Below, piece after piece: positions 8,004 to 15,286 of a DNA stretch of 64,000 bases; position 1 is the stretch's first letter; every line of letters starts with the position of its first letter. The notes under the pieces were generated by a model that worked only from the letters and a program-made list of their open reading frames with translations, made no database searches and had not been told where the DNA came from. The position numbers and the translations under genes were made by a program. Source of the DNA: a virus; the IMG/VR virus record IMGVR_UViG_3300029911_000002, positions 124,001-188,000 of that record. The stretch is one strand, 5' to 3'.

Positions 8004-8250
8004 TTTTTAATTTGTTTAATTTTATTTTTCTTTCTTCTTGTTTAGTATAAAAAACATCATAAAAATCAACTTTACGTAGATATAATAAATTTTTGCTATT
8101 TTTTTCTTTTAATGAATAAAAATTACTACTATAAAATATGTTAGTATTAACTATTTCATATTCTCTATCTTTATAAAAAACTTCAGTATAATTATAATAA
8201 CTATTTTTGCATAATAATTTATCTCCAATATTAATATTCTGTTTATCCAT
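7984..8250 (-). CDS. Tandem-family small protein, copy 15 (promoter-proximal)
   Basis: This is the first intact gene of the array on the minus strand: 88 aa, MDKQNINIGDKLLCKNSY at the start and FYTKQEERKIKLNKLKNDEKEY at the end. Its start overlaps by 8 nt the stop of a broken sixteenth copy, the same overlap seen between intact copies. Function unknown. Confidence 0.85.
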   Translation of the reverse strand: MDKQNINIGDKLLCKNSYYNYTEVFYKDREYEIVNTNIFYSSNFYSLKEKNSKNLLYLRKVDFYDVFYTKQEERKIKLNKLKNDEKEY

Positions 8251-8305
8251 AAAGTGGTTCTAATTTTATTTTTCTATCATGAACTGTTGCTAATGTAAAG
8301 TAATT
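8243..8305 (-). pseudogene. C-terminal remnant of a sixteenth tandem-family copy
   Basis: The minus strand encodes NYFTLATVHDRKIKLEPLYG followed by a stop, matching the 'YFYTKQEERKIKLEKLYEE' ending of the family. An in-frame stop lies just upstream, so only the last 20 codons survive. The stop overlaps the next start by 8 nt as in intact neighbours. It marks the decayed upstream edge of the array. Confidence 0.7.
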
Positions 8306-8433
8306 CTAAACTAATTTCATTGTTTTTCACCGAAATTAGAAACTCTGACTCCAACTGTATTCAATTTTCCATTCAATATCAAATATAATCATTTTATTCC
8401 GTATTATATGTATTTTTTAAATTTTTCTTTCAT

Positions 8434-8562
8434 CTATTCATATTTTAATCTGTAACATTTACCACCACTCTTAAATTCTATAACATCAAATCCAATATAA
8501 GTCCTTTCATTCACTGGAATAACCTTCTTTTTAGATCTTTTAATAGTCTTAATATCCTTCAT
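8434..8562 (-). CDS. Small hypothetical protein (42 aa)
   Basis: The short ORF encodes a basic protein, MKDIKTIKRSKKKVIPVNER at the start and SGGKCYRLKYE at the end. Its ATG overlaps the stop of the upstream ribbon-helix-helix-like gene (TAATG), which supports translational coupling. It has no recognised domain. The roughly 130 bp downstream, to the array remnant, holds nothing I can assign. Confidence 0.5.
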   Translation of the reverse strand: MKDIKTIKRSKKKVIPVNERTYIGFDVIEFKSGGKCYRLKYE

Positions 8563-8720
8563 TAAATTTTTAATTTTTCAATTATTATCTTCTCAATATA
8601 TCCAGAATAATTCTCAATCTCATTCTGCTCACAATATCTAACAAACATATCATAAACCCTTGGATCTATCGAAAATGAAATCTTCTTCCTTTTTTGATCA
8701 TCAGGTATCTTTTTCCGCAT
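8562..8720 (-). CDS. Small ribbon-helix-helix-like protein (52 aa)
   Basis: The product starts MRKKIPDDQKRKKISFSIDP. KKISFSID fits the beta strand of a CopG/Arc-type ribbon-helix-helix domain, followed by two short helices (RVYDMFVRYCEQN and YSGYIEKIIIEKL). Such proteins bind operators as dimers and often control neighbouring genes. It is divergent from another RHH-like gene at 8855, with a 134-bp shared intergenic region that is a natural operator candidate. The assignment comes from size and pattern only. Confidence 0.55.
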   Translation of the reverse strand: MRKKIPDDQKRKKISFSIDPRVYDMFVRYCEQNEIENYSGYIEKIIIEKLKI

Positions 8721-8854
8721 AATATAATTTTTATCTATTATATGAAAAATAATTTAAAAAGTTATTTTAAATTTTATATAGTAAGATTTTAGTAAAAATA
8801 TAGCAATTTACGACCTTAAGTTATTTATATATAGAAGAAAAATAACTAAAATAT

Positions 8855-9037
8855 ATGAAATCACCAAAGAAAAATAGAAAATTGTCGATATCTATATCAC
8901 TAGACGTTAATATTATTAAACAAATAGATGATAATTTTACAAATAAATCAAAATTTTTAGAATATAGCATAATAGAAGAACTCTGTAAAGATCTAAAATT
9001 TAAAGATGAACTAAAAAATAAACATATTATACTATGA
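8855..9037 (+). CDS. Small ribbon-helix-helix-like protein (60 aa)
   Basis: The product carries KLSISISLDVNIIKQIDD, a typical CopG/Arc-type ribbon strand and first helix, followed by NKSKFLEYSIIEEL as a second helix. It is probably a DNA-binding regulator. The stop overlaps the start of the GIY-YIG gene by 4 nt (ATGA), so the two are likely co-translated and it may control that endonuclease. It is divergent from the RHH-like gene at 8562-8720. Confidence 0.6.
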   Translation: MKSPKKNRKLSISISLDVNIIKQIDDNFTNKSKFLEYSIIEELCKDLKFKDELKNKHIIL

Positions 9038-9934
9038 AATTAAAATGGACTTATGAAAAATGTAAAGAAGAAGCTTTGAAATATAATACAAGAGGTAGCT
9101 TTAGTTTAAATTCTGGCTCTGCGTATTTCGCATCTGCAAAAAATAAATGGTTAGACGATATTTGTTCACATATGATTAAATTAAAACATCATGAAGATTA
9201 TTGGACAAAAGAAATATGTTTAGAACTAGCATTAAAATGTAAAAATAGAAAAGAATTTGGTGAAAAATATTATGCTGCTCATAACGTTTCTATAAAAAAT
9301 AACTGGATAGATGAAATTTGTTCTCATATGATACAACCTAACGATTTTTTAAGATGTATATATTCTTATGAATTTAGTGATAAGAATGTATATGTTGGCT
9401 TGACATATAATTTAAAAAATAGAAATAGTAGACATTTCAATGAATATAATAATAGTATTGTATATAAATATTTTAAAGAATTTAAATTAAATCCAACACT
9501 TATTCAATTAACAGATTATTTAAATATTAGTGATGCAAAAATTATGGAAGAAACACATTTAGAAATATATAAAAAAAAATGGTTGGATTATTTTAAATAC
9601 AGCGAAAACAGGAAGTTTAGGAGGAATTACTTTAATATGGACAAAAGAAAAATGTCAAGAAGTTGCATTACAATGCAAAACTAAAAGTGAATTTTACTTA
9701 AAATATGCAAGTGCTGCTGGATCAGCATTAAAAAATGGTTGGATTGATGATATATGTTCACACATGGAAAATAAAACAAAACCTAAAGGTTATTGGAATT
9801 ATGAAAATTGTTTGAATGAAACAATAAAAATAAATAATAAAAAATTATTAAATAGTTCTGGCGCTTATAAATCAATGATTAGAAATAATTGGAAAGATAA
9901 GATTTATGATTATATGAATTGGAATAAACAATAA
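9034..9934 (+). pseudogene. GIY-YIG homing-type endonuclease split by a frameshift
   Basis: The first frame (9034-9684) has two copies of a roughly 45-residue repeat of the form 'W..E.C.E.AL......F.......A..A.KN.WLD(D/E)ICSHM' (residues 5-48 and 56-99), then a GIY-YIG nuclease core, IYSYEFSDKNVYVGLTYNLKNR, with a downstream RHF. After EIYKKK the sequence stops looking like the family. In another frame it continues KNGWIILNTAKTGSLGG, then WTKEKCQEVALQ... CSHM and a fourth repeat, ending at 9934. The switch falls in a run of nine A at 9571-9579; eight A would join the frames and give an intact protein of about 299 aa. It is either an inactivating indel, a sequencing error or slippage. GIY-YIG enzymes with such repeats are typical free-standing homing endonucleases of large phages. 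Confidence 0.75.
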
Positions 9935-9971
9935 TAATATTTTTATATACAATAAATAAAATTACAATTAA

Positions 9972-11606
9972 ATGATTCAAATAGACGACAAAAAAATATT
10001 TTTTCCTCTCAAATACGAACCAAAATCTTACCAAATTGATGGACTAAATTTTATTAAAAATAGTATATTGACAGGTAAACGTTTTATTTTAGAAAATTTG
10101 CCGACTGGGGTTGGTAAGTCATTCATGGTCATAATGCTAGCCAATTGGTATAAAGGATTCGTGAATCCAGATGCCAAATTTGATATTCTTACAGCATCGA
10201 AGGTACTTCAAGGCCAGTATATCAGAGATTTTCCGTTCATAAATGATTATAGAGGCAAATCTAACTATTATTGTAAAGATTTTGATTGTGATTGCGGTAC
10301 AGCTAAAGAACTCTGTGCTATAATGAAAAAACATTGTGATCAATGTCCATATGACATTGCTAAAAATTCCTGGATATCTGGAGATATAGGTTTGAGTAAT
10401 TTTCATCTATTTGATACATTATCATTATTTCAACCTGATATTTTAAAAAGAAGAGATGGTAATGTACTTATAATTGATGAGTGTCAATCATTCGAAGAAA
10501 CCTTCTCATCCTATCTTTCCTCAAAATTAAGTTCAAAAACTTTAAAAAGATGTGGATTTGGATTAAAAGAAATTGAAGAGATTGATAGCAAATATATTTC
10601 AAAAATTAAATTTTTAGATAAATATTTAGAATTTTTAGAAAGAAAGTTAATACCAATGTTAGAGAAAAAAAGAACTCAATTTGAATCTGATATTGCTGGA
10701 TCATCAAAATCAAAACAAAAAGTAGAGTTATCTAAATATTTACAAAATATTGATAGTAAACTATTATCGTTTAAACATTTATTTGATTCACATAAAAATG
10801 ATCCAGATAATGTAGTTCTTGATATCAATAAAAATAAGAGTGAAAAAAATTATAGTGGGATAGAGTTGGTAACTGAACATATTTTCGTTTATGAGTACCT
10901 AAATCAATATGTATGGTCTAAATACGATCATATAATTTTTATGTCTGCTTCTGTACTCGATTCTAAAATGTTTAGTTTCATTAATGGATTAGATGAAGAA
11001 TTAACAAGTTATCATGAAATGGATTCTCCTTTTGAATTAAAAAATCATCCTATATTTTATATGAAACTTGGTAAAATGTCTTTTTATAGTAAAGAAGAGA
11101 CTTTTAAGAATCAGATACCTTGGATAAAAAAAATATTAGCTAAATATAAAAACAAAAAAGGAATAATTCACACATCAAATTATGAAATAACAGAATGGTT
11201 AAAAGAAAATATTATGGATGAAAGGTTATTATTTCACACTACTGAAGATAGAAATGAAATTCTTGAAAAACATTTAACAAGTACAGCTCCAACAGTTTTA
11301 GTAAGTCCATCTATGATGGAAGGAATTTCTTTAGATGATGAATTAGCTCGTTTTCAAATAGTGTTAAAAATATCATTCGCAAATTTGGGTAGTAAAAAAA
11401 TTAAAGCAAGACAAAAAATGATGCCTGAATGGTATAGCTGGAATGCATGTGTTCAAACAATACAAGAAGTAGGTAGAGGAATTCGTAGTGAAACAGATTA
11501 CTGCGATACGTTTATATTAGACTCAAACTTTTCAGATTTATTAAAATATAATTCTAATATATTACCTAAGCACTTTACAGATTCTATAAAAGTTTTAAAA
11601 ACATAA
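9972..11606 (+). CDS. DinG/XPD-like superfamily 2 DNA helicase
   Basis: The 544-aa protein has a Walker A motif, LPTGVGKS (residues 43-50). It has a cysteine-rich insertion with Cys at 101, 106, 108, 115, 122 and 125, as in the 4Fe-4S domain of Rad3/XPD/DinG enzymes. A Walker B DECQ lies at 169-172, and C-terminal helicase motifs include FMSASVLD near 335 and QEVGRGIRSETDYCD near 500. These enzymes unwind DNA 5' to 3' and can resolve R-loops or forks. In a phage the likely role is in replication or recombination. The arginine of motif VI is present (GRGIR). It is followed by a hairpin terminator. Confidence in the helicase family is high; which of DinG or another XPD-like group it belongs to is less certain. 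Confidence 0.85.
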   Translation: MIQIDDKKIFFPLKYEPKSYQIDGLNFIKNSILTGKRFILENLPTGVGKSFMVIMLANWYKGFVNPDAKFDILTASKVLQGQYIRDFPFINDYRGKSNYYCKDFDCDCGTAKELCAIMKKHCDQCPYDIAKNSWISGDIGLSNFHLFDTLSLFQPDILKRRDGNVLIIDECQSFEETFSSYLSSKLSSKTLKRCGFGLKEIEEIDSKYISKIKFLDKYLEFLERKLIPMLEKKRTQFESDIAGSSKSKQKVELSKYLQNIDSKLLSFKHLFDSHKNDPDNVVLDINKNKSEKNYSGIELVTEHIFVYEYLNQYVWSKYDHIIFMSASVLDSKMFSFINGLDEELTSYHEMDSPFELKNHPIFYMKLGKMSFYSKEETFKNQIPWIKKILAKYKNKKGIIHTSNYEITEWLKENIMDERLLFHTTEDRNEILEKHLTSTAPTVLVSPSMMEGISLDDELARFQIVLKISFANLGSKKIKARQKMMPEWYSWNACVQTIQEVGRGIRSETDYCDTFILDSNFSDLLKYNSNILPKHFTDSIKVLKT

Positions 11607-11611
11607 TTAAT

Positions 11612-11637
11612 AATAATGAATAATAGTTCATTATTTT
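11612..11637 (+). terminator. Hairpin terminator after the helicase
   Basis: AATAATGAA and TTCATTATT form a nine-pair stem with a six-base loop, followed by T residues, a few bases after the helicase stop codon. Confidence 0.55.
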
Positions 11638-11655
11638 TCATTATCTTTATATAAT

Positions 11656-11979
11656 ATGAAAGAGATAGAAGAATGGTTTTATGATTGTAAATTTATTTAT
11701 TTTAGTTTCAATTTAGATATTGAGCCTACAAATAAAATAAATGAATTTAGAATAATAGCAGAATCTGAAATACCTAAGATACCAAATAAATATATATCTG
11801 GATTTTATGGATATGTAGAAAAAGGAATATCATATTGTTGGTTAGATTTAATAAATTGTAACATTATCATGACTGATTATGATCATAGTATTATACCATC
11901 TGTATTTGAGTTTAATAGAACTGATTGGATTAAGAATAAAAGAAAGAAAAAATTAGAAAATATAATTAATAATGTATAA
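11656..11979 (+). CDS. Hypothetical protein with C-terminal RKKKLENI motif
   Basis: The product is 107 aa. It has no recognised domain; the middle reads IPNKYISGFYGYVEKGISYCWLDLINC, mostly beta-type. The C-terminus, WIKNKRKKKLENIINNV, matches the RKxKLxxL ending shared by many small proteins in this window. It starts a plus-strand run of small genes. A motif TTATCTTTATATAA directly upstream may be its promoter. The last 8 nt overlap the next gene. Confidence 0.7.
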   Translation: MKEIEEWFYDCKFIYFSFNLDIEPTNKINEFRIIAESEIPKIPNKYISGFYGYVEKGISYCWLDLINCNIIMTDYDHSIIPSVFEFNRTDWIKNKRKKKLENIINNV

Positions 11980-12256
11980 AGTTGGCGATAAAGTTTTTTG
12001 CATAAAGGACTGTTACAGAGAGTTTGATAAACTATTGATTTTTAAAAAAAATTATTCATATTTTATTTACGAGAAAAAAGATTATAATAATATTATTGTA
12101 ATAAAATACACTAATGATGGTTATGGTTGTGATGGTGATGGTTGGTATTCATTTTGGTTCACCCCAAGAATGGAAGATTATGATTTTGATACATATTTTT
12201 GTGATTTAAAAGAATTTAGAAAAAATAAATTAGAAAAAATAATTAAAGAATGTTAG
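11972..12256 (+). CDS. Dispersed member of the tandem small-protein family
   Basis: The 94-aa product has MYKVGDKVFCIKDCYREF at the start and FRKNKLEKIIKEC at the end, the same layout as the fifteen-copy array at 4.3-8.3 kb (VGDK..CKKD, aromatic core, RKxKLxxL). It overlaps the preceding gene by 8 nt, the overlap length also seen within the array. The core has a Gly/Asp-rich loop, DGYGCDGDGWYS. Function unknown. Confidence 0.75.
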   Translation: MYKVGDKVFCIKDCYREFDKLLIFKKNYSYFIYEKKDYNNIIVIKYTNDGYGCDGDGWYSFWFTPRMEDYDFDTYFCDLKEFRKNKLEKIIKEC

Positions 12257-12330
12257 TAATTACAAAAGAAGAGATAAAGTTTACTGTAAGAAAAATACAG
12301 AAAAAAAAAAATAAAAAAAAATATTAGAAC
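12257..12330 (+). pseudogene. N-terminal remnant of the tandem small-protein family
   Basis: One frame reads NYKRRDKVYCKKNTEKKK before a stop, similar to the family's GDKVFCIKD/GDKLLCKKD start. It breaks down into a long poly-A tract (12301-12321). Another frame encodes a 25-residue peptide that starts within the preceding gene's end. I interpret this as debris of a decayed copy. Confidence 0.4.
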
Positions 12331-12630
12331 ATGAAAAATAAAGAAGAAATATTAATTTGTAGTTGTCATTCAACTGATCATCAACTTATATTTTTATATG
12401 AAGAAGATATAACAGAATCAGGTAAAATTGATCCTATATGTTATGCTCATGTATTATTAAATAGAAGATCATTTTGGAATAGATTAAAATATGGTATTAA
12501 ATATATTTTTGGTTATAGATGTAGGTATGGCGCATTTGATGAATTTATTTTTAAACCTGAAGATGCTTATAAAATTCAAAGATTAGCTAATTATTTAAAA
12601 AGTGAGTTAGAAAATGCGTCCAAAGATTAA
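12331..12630 (+). CDS. Conserved-looking phage hypothetical protein with CSCHS motif
   Basis: This 99-aa protein starts MKNKEEILICSCHSTDHQ. It contains FWNRLKYGIKYIFGYRCRYGAFDEF near residues 50-75. The CxCHSxxHQ start and the FGYRCRYG segment are more strongly patterned than in its neighbours, and I recall similar small proteins in other large phages, but not a function. Cys and His residues could bind a metal (inference). It overlaps the next gene by 17 nt. Confidence 0.7.
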   Translation: MKNKEEILICSCHSTDHQLIFLYEEDITESGKIDPICYAHVLLNRRSFWNRLKYGIKYIFGYRCRYGAFDEFIFKPEDAYKIQRLANYLKSELENASKD

Positions 12631-12868
12631 TGAATATTATTATTGCAAGAAAGCAATGAAATTTTTATTTAATAATGACTATTTTGAAAAAGGAAAACAT
12701 TATAAAGTTTCAGATCGTCATCATGGTGACGTAGTTATAATTTCTAATATTGGTGAAATGGTGTTCTCATTAGAGAATCATATGAGTTATTTGTATTTTT
12801 ATGAATATTTTGGAACTATTAAAGAAGAAAGAAAAGAAAAATTAAATAAGTTATTAAATGCATCCTAA
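12614..12868 (+). CDS. Tandem small-protein family, dispersed copy (84 aa)
   Basis: MRPKINEYYYCKKAM at the start, FEKGKHYKVSDRHHGDVVII in the core and YFGTIKEERKEKLNKLLNAS at the end fit the family. The typical VGDKLLCKK start has become INEYYYCKK. It forms a pair with the next gene, overlapping by 11 nt; both begin M(R/H)PKINE. Function unknown. Confidence 0.75.
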   Translation: MRPKINEYYYCKKAMKFLFNNDYFEKGKHYKVSDRHHGDVVIISNIGEMVFSLENHMSYLYFYEYFGTIKEERKEKLNKLLNAS

Positions 12869-13136
12869 GATTAATGAATTATATTTTTGTAAAAAGACAT
12901 TAAATACAACTCTTAATAATTTTCCTGAATTAGAAAAAGGAAAATATTATAAATTAACTCATATATATGATAGTGTTATTACAATTATACTTAATGATAA
13001 AATTAGTGAAATATCATTTTCATTAGATGATGAATATGATGAATATAGTGTTTATTTTTATTTTTATGAATATTTTGGAGATAATCAAGATGCAAGAAAA
13101 TATAAATTAAATAAGTTATTAAATGATAATGTATAA
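12858..13136 (+). CDS. Tandem small-protein family, dispersed copy (92 aa)
   Basis: This is the sister of the preceding gene: MHPKINELYFCKKTL, then LEKGKYYKLTHIYDS and YFYEYFGDNQDARKYKLNKLLNDNV. The pair arose by local duplication. It overlaps the following gene by 14 nt. Function unknown. Confidence 0.75.
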   Translation: MHPKINELYFCKKTLNTTLNNFPELEKGKYYKLTHIYDSVITIILNDKISEISFSLDDEYDEYSVYFYFYEYFGDNQDARKYKLNKLLNDNV

Positions 13137-13662
13137 ATTTTTAGATGTTGAATGTAAGATTGATTTTGATTCTTTTTTATCTATAGATTCCGTAACAGGT
13201 AGATTATATAAAAAAGATTTTGAGTCATTTTATTCTTTATATGAGTACATTGAATTCAATTTGAAGGATATTACTCATATATTATTTGATGACTATGAGT
13301 ACTACTTAAATCATGGTAAACTTCATAATTTGTATGGTCCTGCTATGATAAAATATAATGTTACTAGTGAATTTAGTCCAACTCAATTTAATATTAATAA
13401 ATTTTATATTGATGGTAAATTAGTAGTTGATGATATAATGAGTACAAAAGGTTGTCGTAAATTAGAATTCTTTAAGTCAAGAGAAATTTTTTTCTATAAA
13501 GAGTTAACAAATAAAAAATCAGGACGAGATGAACTAACTGGAATTTTTTACAGAAGAAAAGAAGGAATTGATTATGAAAAAACTATCATAAATCTTAATG
13601 ATAGAATTAGAATTGATCAAAGAAAATTAAAATTAATATCATTAAAAAATGTCAATATTTAA
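13123..13662 (+). CDS. Hypothetical protein with 'GKLHNxYGPA' motif
   Basis: The 179-aa product contains HGKLHNLYGPAMIKY followed by FYIDGKLVVDD (residues 65-105). This resembles the 'NG(K/R)LHRxxGPA...W..NG' motif repeated in several phage and bacterial proteins of unknown function. The C-terminus, IDQRKLKLISLKNVNI, carries a variant of the basic RKxKLxxL ending. The start overlaps the upstream gene; a second ATG two codons later is also possible. It is the last sizeable gene before a double terminator. Confidence 0.65.
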   Translation: MIMYKFLDVECKIDFDSFLSIDSVTGRLYKKDFESFYSLYEYIEFNLKDITHILFDDYEYYLNHGKLHNLYGPAMIKYNVTSEFSPTQFNINKFYIDGKLVVDDIMSTKGCRKLEFFKSREIFFYKELTNKKSGRDELTGIFYRRKEGIDYEKTIINLNDRIRIDQRKLKLISLKNVNI

Positions 13663-13714
13663 TTTAAATAAATTATTAGACTTTCCAGATAATCCTATTG
13701 AAGTGTATTTATGA
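13649..13714 (+). CDS. Possible 21-aa peptide
   Basis: An ATG inside the end of the preceding gene opens a 21-codon frame, MSIFNLNKLLDFPDNPIEVY plus Leu, ending just before the terminator hairpins. It may be a truncated gene or chance. Confidence 0.2.
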   Translation: MSIFNLNKLLDFPDNPIEVYL

Positions 13715-13721
13715 TATAAAC

Positions 13722-13782
13722 AAAAAAGTCAGTTTAAAAACTGACTTTTTTAATATTTTGTCAGTTTGTAAACTGACTTTTT
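13722..13782. terminator. Two adjacent bidirectional hairpin terminators
   Basis: Two similar hairpins sit between convergent genes. The first (13722-13751) is AAAAAAGTCAGTTT/AAACTGACTTTTTT and the second (13760-13782) is GTCAGTTTgtAAACTGACTTTTT. The shared GTCAGTTT stem suggests that one was copied from the other. They end transcription from both sides. Confidence 0.85.
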
Positions 13783-13785
13783 ATA

Positions 13786-14082
13786 TTATAAACTATCTTT
13801 TTTATTTTTAACAATAGGTACAAAAAACTTATGATGCTTTACAGGTCTTATAGTATCATATACAGGAATTGTATCATAAATTATCTGTTTAACAATTGGA
13901 ATTACAGGTTTTTCTGCTGCTTCTTTTGCTTCAACTTCTGCTTTATGTTTATCTTCAATTTTATTATAAGAAAATATAACAAAAGATATAATAATAACAG
14001 CAGCAAAAAATACAACTGCAGAATAAAAAATTAATCCTATATAATATAAAGATTTGAATTTATTTTTATTAATTTTTTTCAT
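13786..14082 (-). CDS. Single-pass membrane protein
   Basis: The 98-aa protein has a short basic N-terminus, one strong transmembrane segment at about residues 14-38 (IGLIFYSAVVFFAAVIIISF), then an Ala/Glu/Lys stretch and an exposed C-terminal part with the repeat-like YDTIPVYDTIRPV. The topology suggests an inner-membrane anchor with a periplasmic or cytoplasmic tail. The partner is unknown. It follows a 172-aa gene by 3 nt in a two-gene operon with a TAnnTTTG promoter. Confidence 0.7.
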   Translation of the reverse strand: MKKINKNKFKSLYYIGLIFYSAVVFFAAVIIISFVIFSYNKIEDKHKAEVEAKEAAEKPVIPIVKQIIYDTIPVYDTIRPVKHHKFFVPIVKNKKDSL

Positions 14083-14085
14083 TTT

Positions 14086-14604
14086 TTAGTTATTTTTGAT
14101 GTTATTAATTTCATTATTTTTTCTTTCTTGTTCGATTAAATCAGTTTGAACGATATTAGCATAAATCATTTTGAATGAATTTTTAACTTTATTATCAATT
14201 TCTTTTTCTTTTTCATTTTCAATTTCTTCTTTTTTAATATCAAATATTTCAAGAAGATATAAATATTTTTTATCTGAAATAATAATTGGTGGATATGCAG
14301 TTTCTTTATGGTAAACAAGAACTTGCATATTTCTAATAATAATATATGTTCCAGTTATTTTATTGTCTATAATTCTTTTAAGTGTTTTTGAAGTCATTGA
14401 TAATACTGAATCATTATCTCTAATAAGTCGTCTACATAGACTTACTACTTCATTTTCACTATTATTTACTTTATTAATCTTATTATCACTAATTGTAAAA
14501 AACCTAATAAGTTTAATTGCAAATTTTTGTGTGTCACGACGAAATTTTTGTTTCTTGACTTTAAAATAAGATTTCTTAATTTCAATTCTTTCTGTTAATT
14601 TCAT
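14086..14604 (-). CDS. Hypothetical protein, basic and helical
   Basis: The 172-aa product has a Lys/Arg-rich start (MKLTERIEIKKSYFKVKKQK). The middle reads SLCRRLIRDNDSVLSMTSKTL and GTYIIIRNMQVLVYHKE, and a charged helical end contains several Glu/Lys runs. No domain is recognised. It is the first gene of a minus-strand pair with the membrane protein at 13786-14082. Confidence 0.65.
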   Translation of the reverse strand: MKLTERIEIKKSYFKVKKQKFRRDTQKFAIKLIRFFTISDNKINKVNNSENEVVSLCRRLIRDNDSVLSMTSKTLKRIIDNKITGTYIIIRNMQVLVYHKETAYPPIIISDKKYLYLLEIFDIKKEEIENEKEKEIDNKVKNSFKMIYANIVQTDLIEQERKNNEINNIKNN

Positions 14605-14638
14605 ATTAATGTTTTTTTAATGAATAATTTTTACACTA

Positions 14639-14646
14639 CAAAGATA
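14639..14646 (-). promoter_or_regulatory. TAnnTTTG promoter box upstream of the 14.6-kb operon
   Basis: The minus strand reads TATCTTTG 35 nt upstream of the start at 14604. A second box, TACTTTTG, lies further upstream at 14712-14719, suggesting tandem promoters. The remaining intergenic sequence to 14842 is AT-rich with no gene that I can see. Confidence 0.55.
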
Positions 14647-14842
14647 TATATAATAACTGATATAAAAAAGTTAATAATAATTAATCAACTATATTTAGTT
14701 TTTTATGATTACAAAAGTAGATATTTTTATTTTAATAAAAAAATTATTTAATATTTTTTATAAATTATAAACAGTTATAGCATAATATATCAAAACAAAT
14801 CATAACAATAATAATATATAATTACAAATATAATGATTGAAT

Positions 14843-15142
14843 ATGATTGATTTTAAATATAGAGAATATTATGATGAAAAATGCATAAAATTAATTGAAT
14901 CTATAGGCTATAAAAATAAAACAAATAATTTCATGCTATTTGAACAAGATGGCTATATTAATATAAATTTTTATATAATAAATGATTGGGATAAAATAAT
15001 TTCATTTAATAGGTACTACCAAATAACAAATGAAATTAAAGTCTATACAAAAGAATTTTTTAATTTTGAAGATTTTAAAAAATTTATAATTGAATATCAT
15101 ATAAAAATATTTAGAAAATTAAAATTAAAAAATTTGATATGA
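14843..15142 (+). CDS. Small hypothetical protein with C-terminal FRKLKLKNL motif
   Basis: I use the ATG at 14843 (99 aa, MIDFKYREYYDEKC) rather than the in-frame TTG two codons earlier. It is a beta-rich protein ending FRKLKLKNLI, another carrier of the recurrent basic C-terminal motif. Its stop overlaps the next small gene by 4 nt. Confidence 0.65.
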   Translation: MIDFKYREYYDEKCIKLIESIGYKNKTNNFMLFEQDGYININFYIINDWDKIISFNRYYQITNEIKVYTKEFFNFEDFKKFIIEYHIKIFRKLKLKNLI

Positions 15143-15264
15143 ATGATCATTTAGAAAAAGATTATATAGATGATGATTTTAAAAATAAATATAATAGAGA
15201 AATAATAAAATCAAAAATATTAAATAATATATTTAAACAAGAAATTAATCAAGATATAATTTAA
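15139..15264 (+). CDS. Small acidic/basic hypothetical peptide (41 aa)
   Basis: The frame starts in an ATGA overlap with the gene before it: MNDHLEKDYIDDDFKNKYNR, then a Lys/Ile-rich helix. The overlap argues for real translation. There is no recognised function. Confidence 0.4.
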   Translation: MNDHLEKDYIDDDFKNKYNREIIKSKILNNIFKQEINQDII

Positions 15265-15286
15265 AAAATATTTAATATATACAGAT

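Noticed and set aside
8306-8433. Possible protein remnant (GKLNTVGVRVSNFGEKQ) on the minus strand between the tandem array and the 42-aa gene
   Set aside because: It has no ATG start, an in-frame stop a few codons upstream, and no similarity to neighbours; too short to call. Nothing else was seen in this stretch.
10137-10406. Minus-strand open frame inside the DinG-like helicase
   Set aside because: It is antisense to conserved helicase motifs, with no start-site or operon support.
9972-11606. The DinG-like helicase as the CasDinG partner of a type IV-like CRISPR system
   Set aside because: It is 5.7 kb from the cas operon, on the opposite strand, with its own terminator and unrelated neighbours. 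A free-standing phage helicase is the simpler reading, although the idea cannot be excluded.
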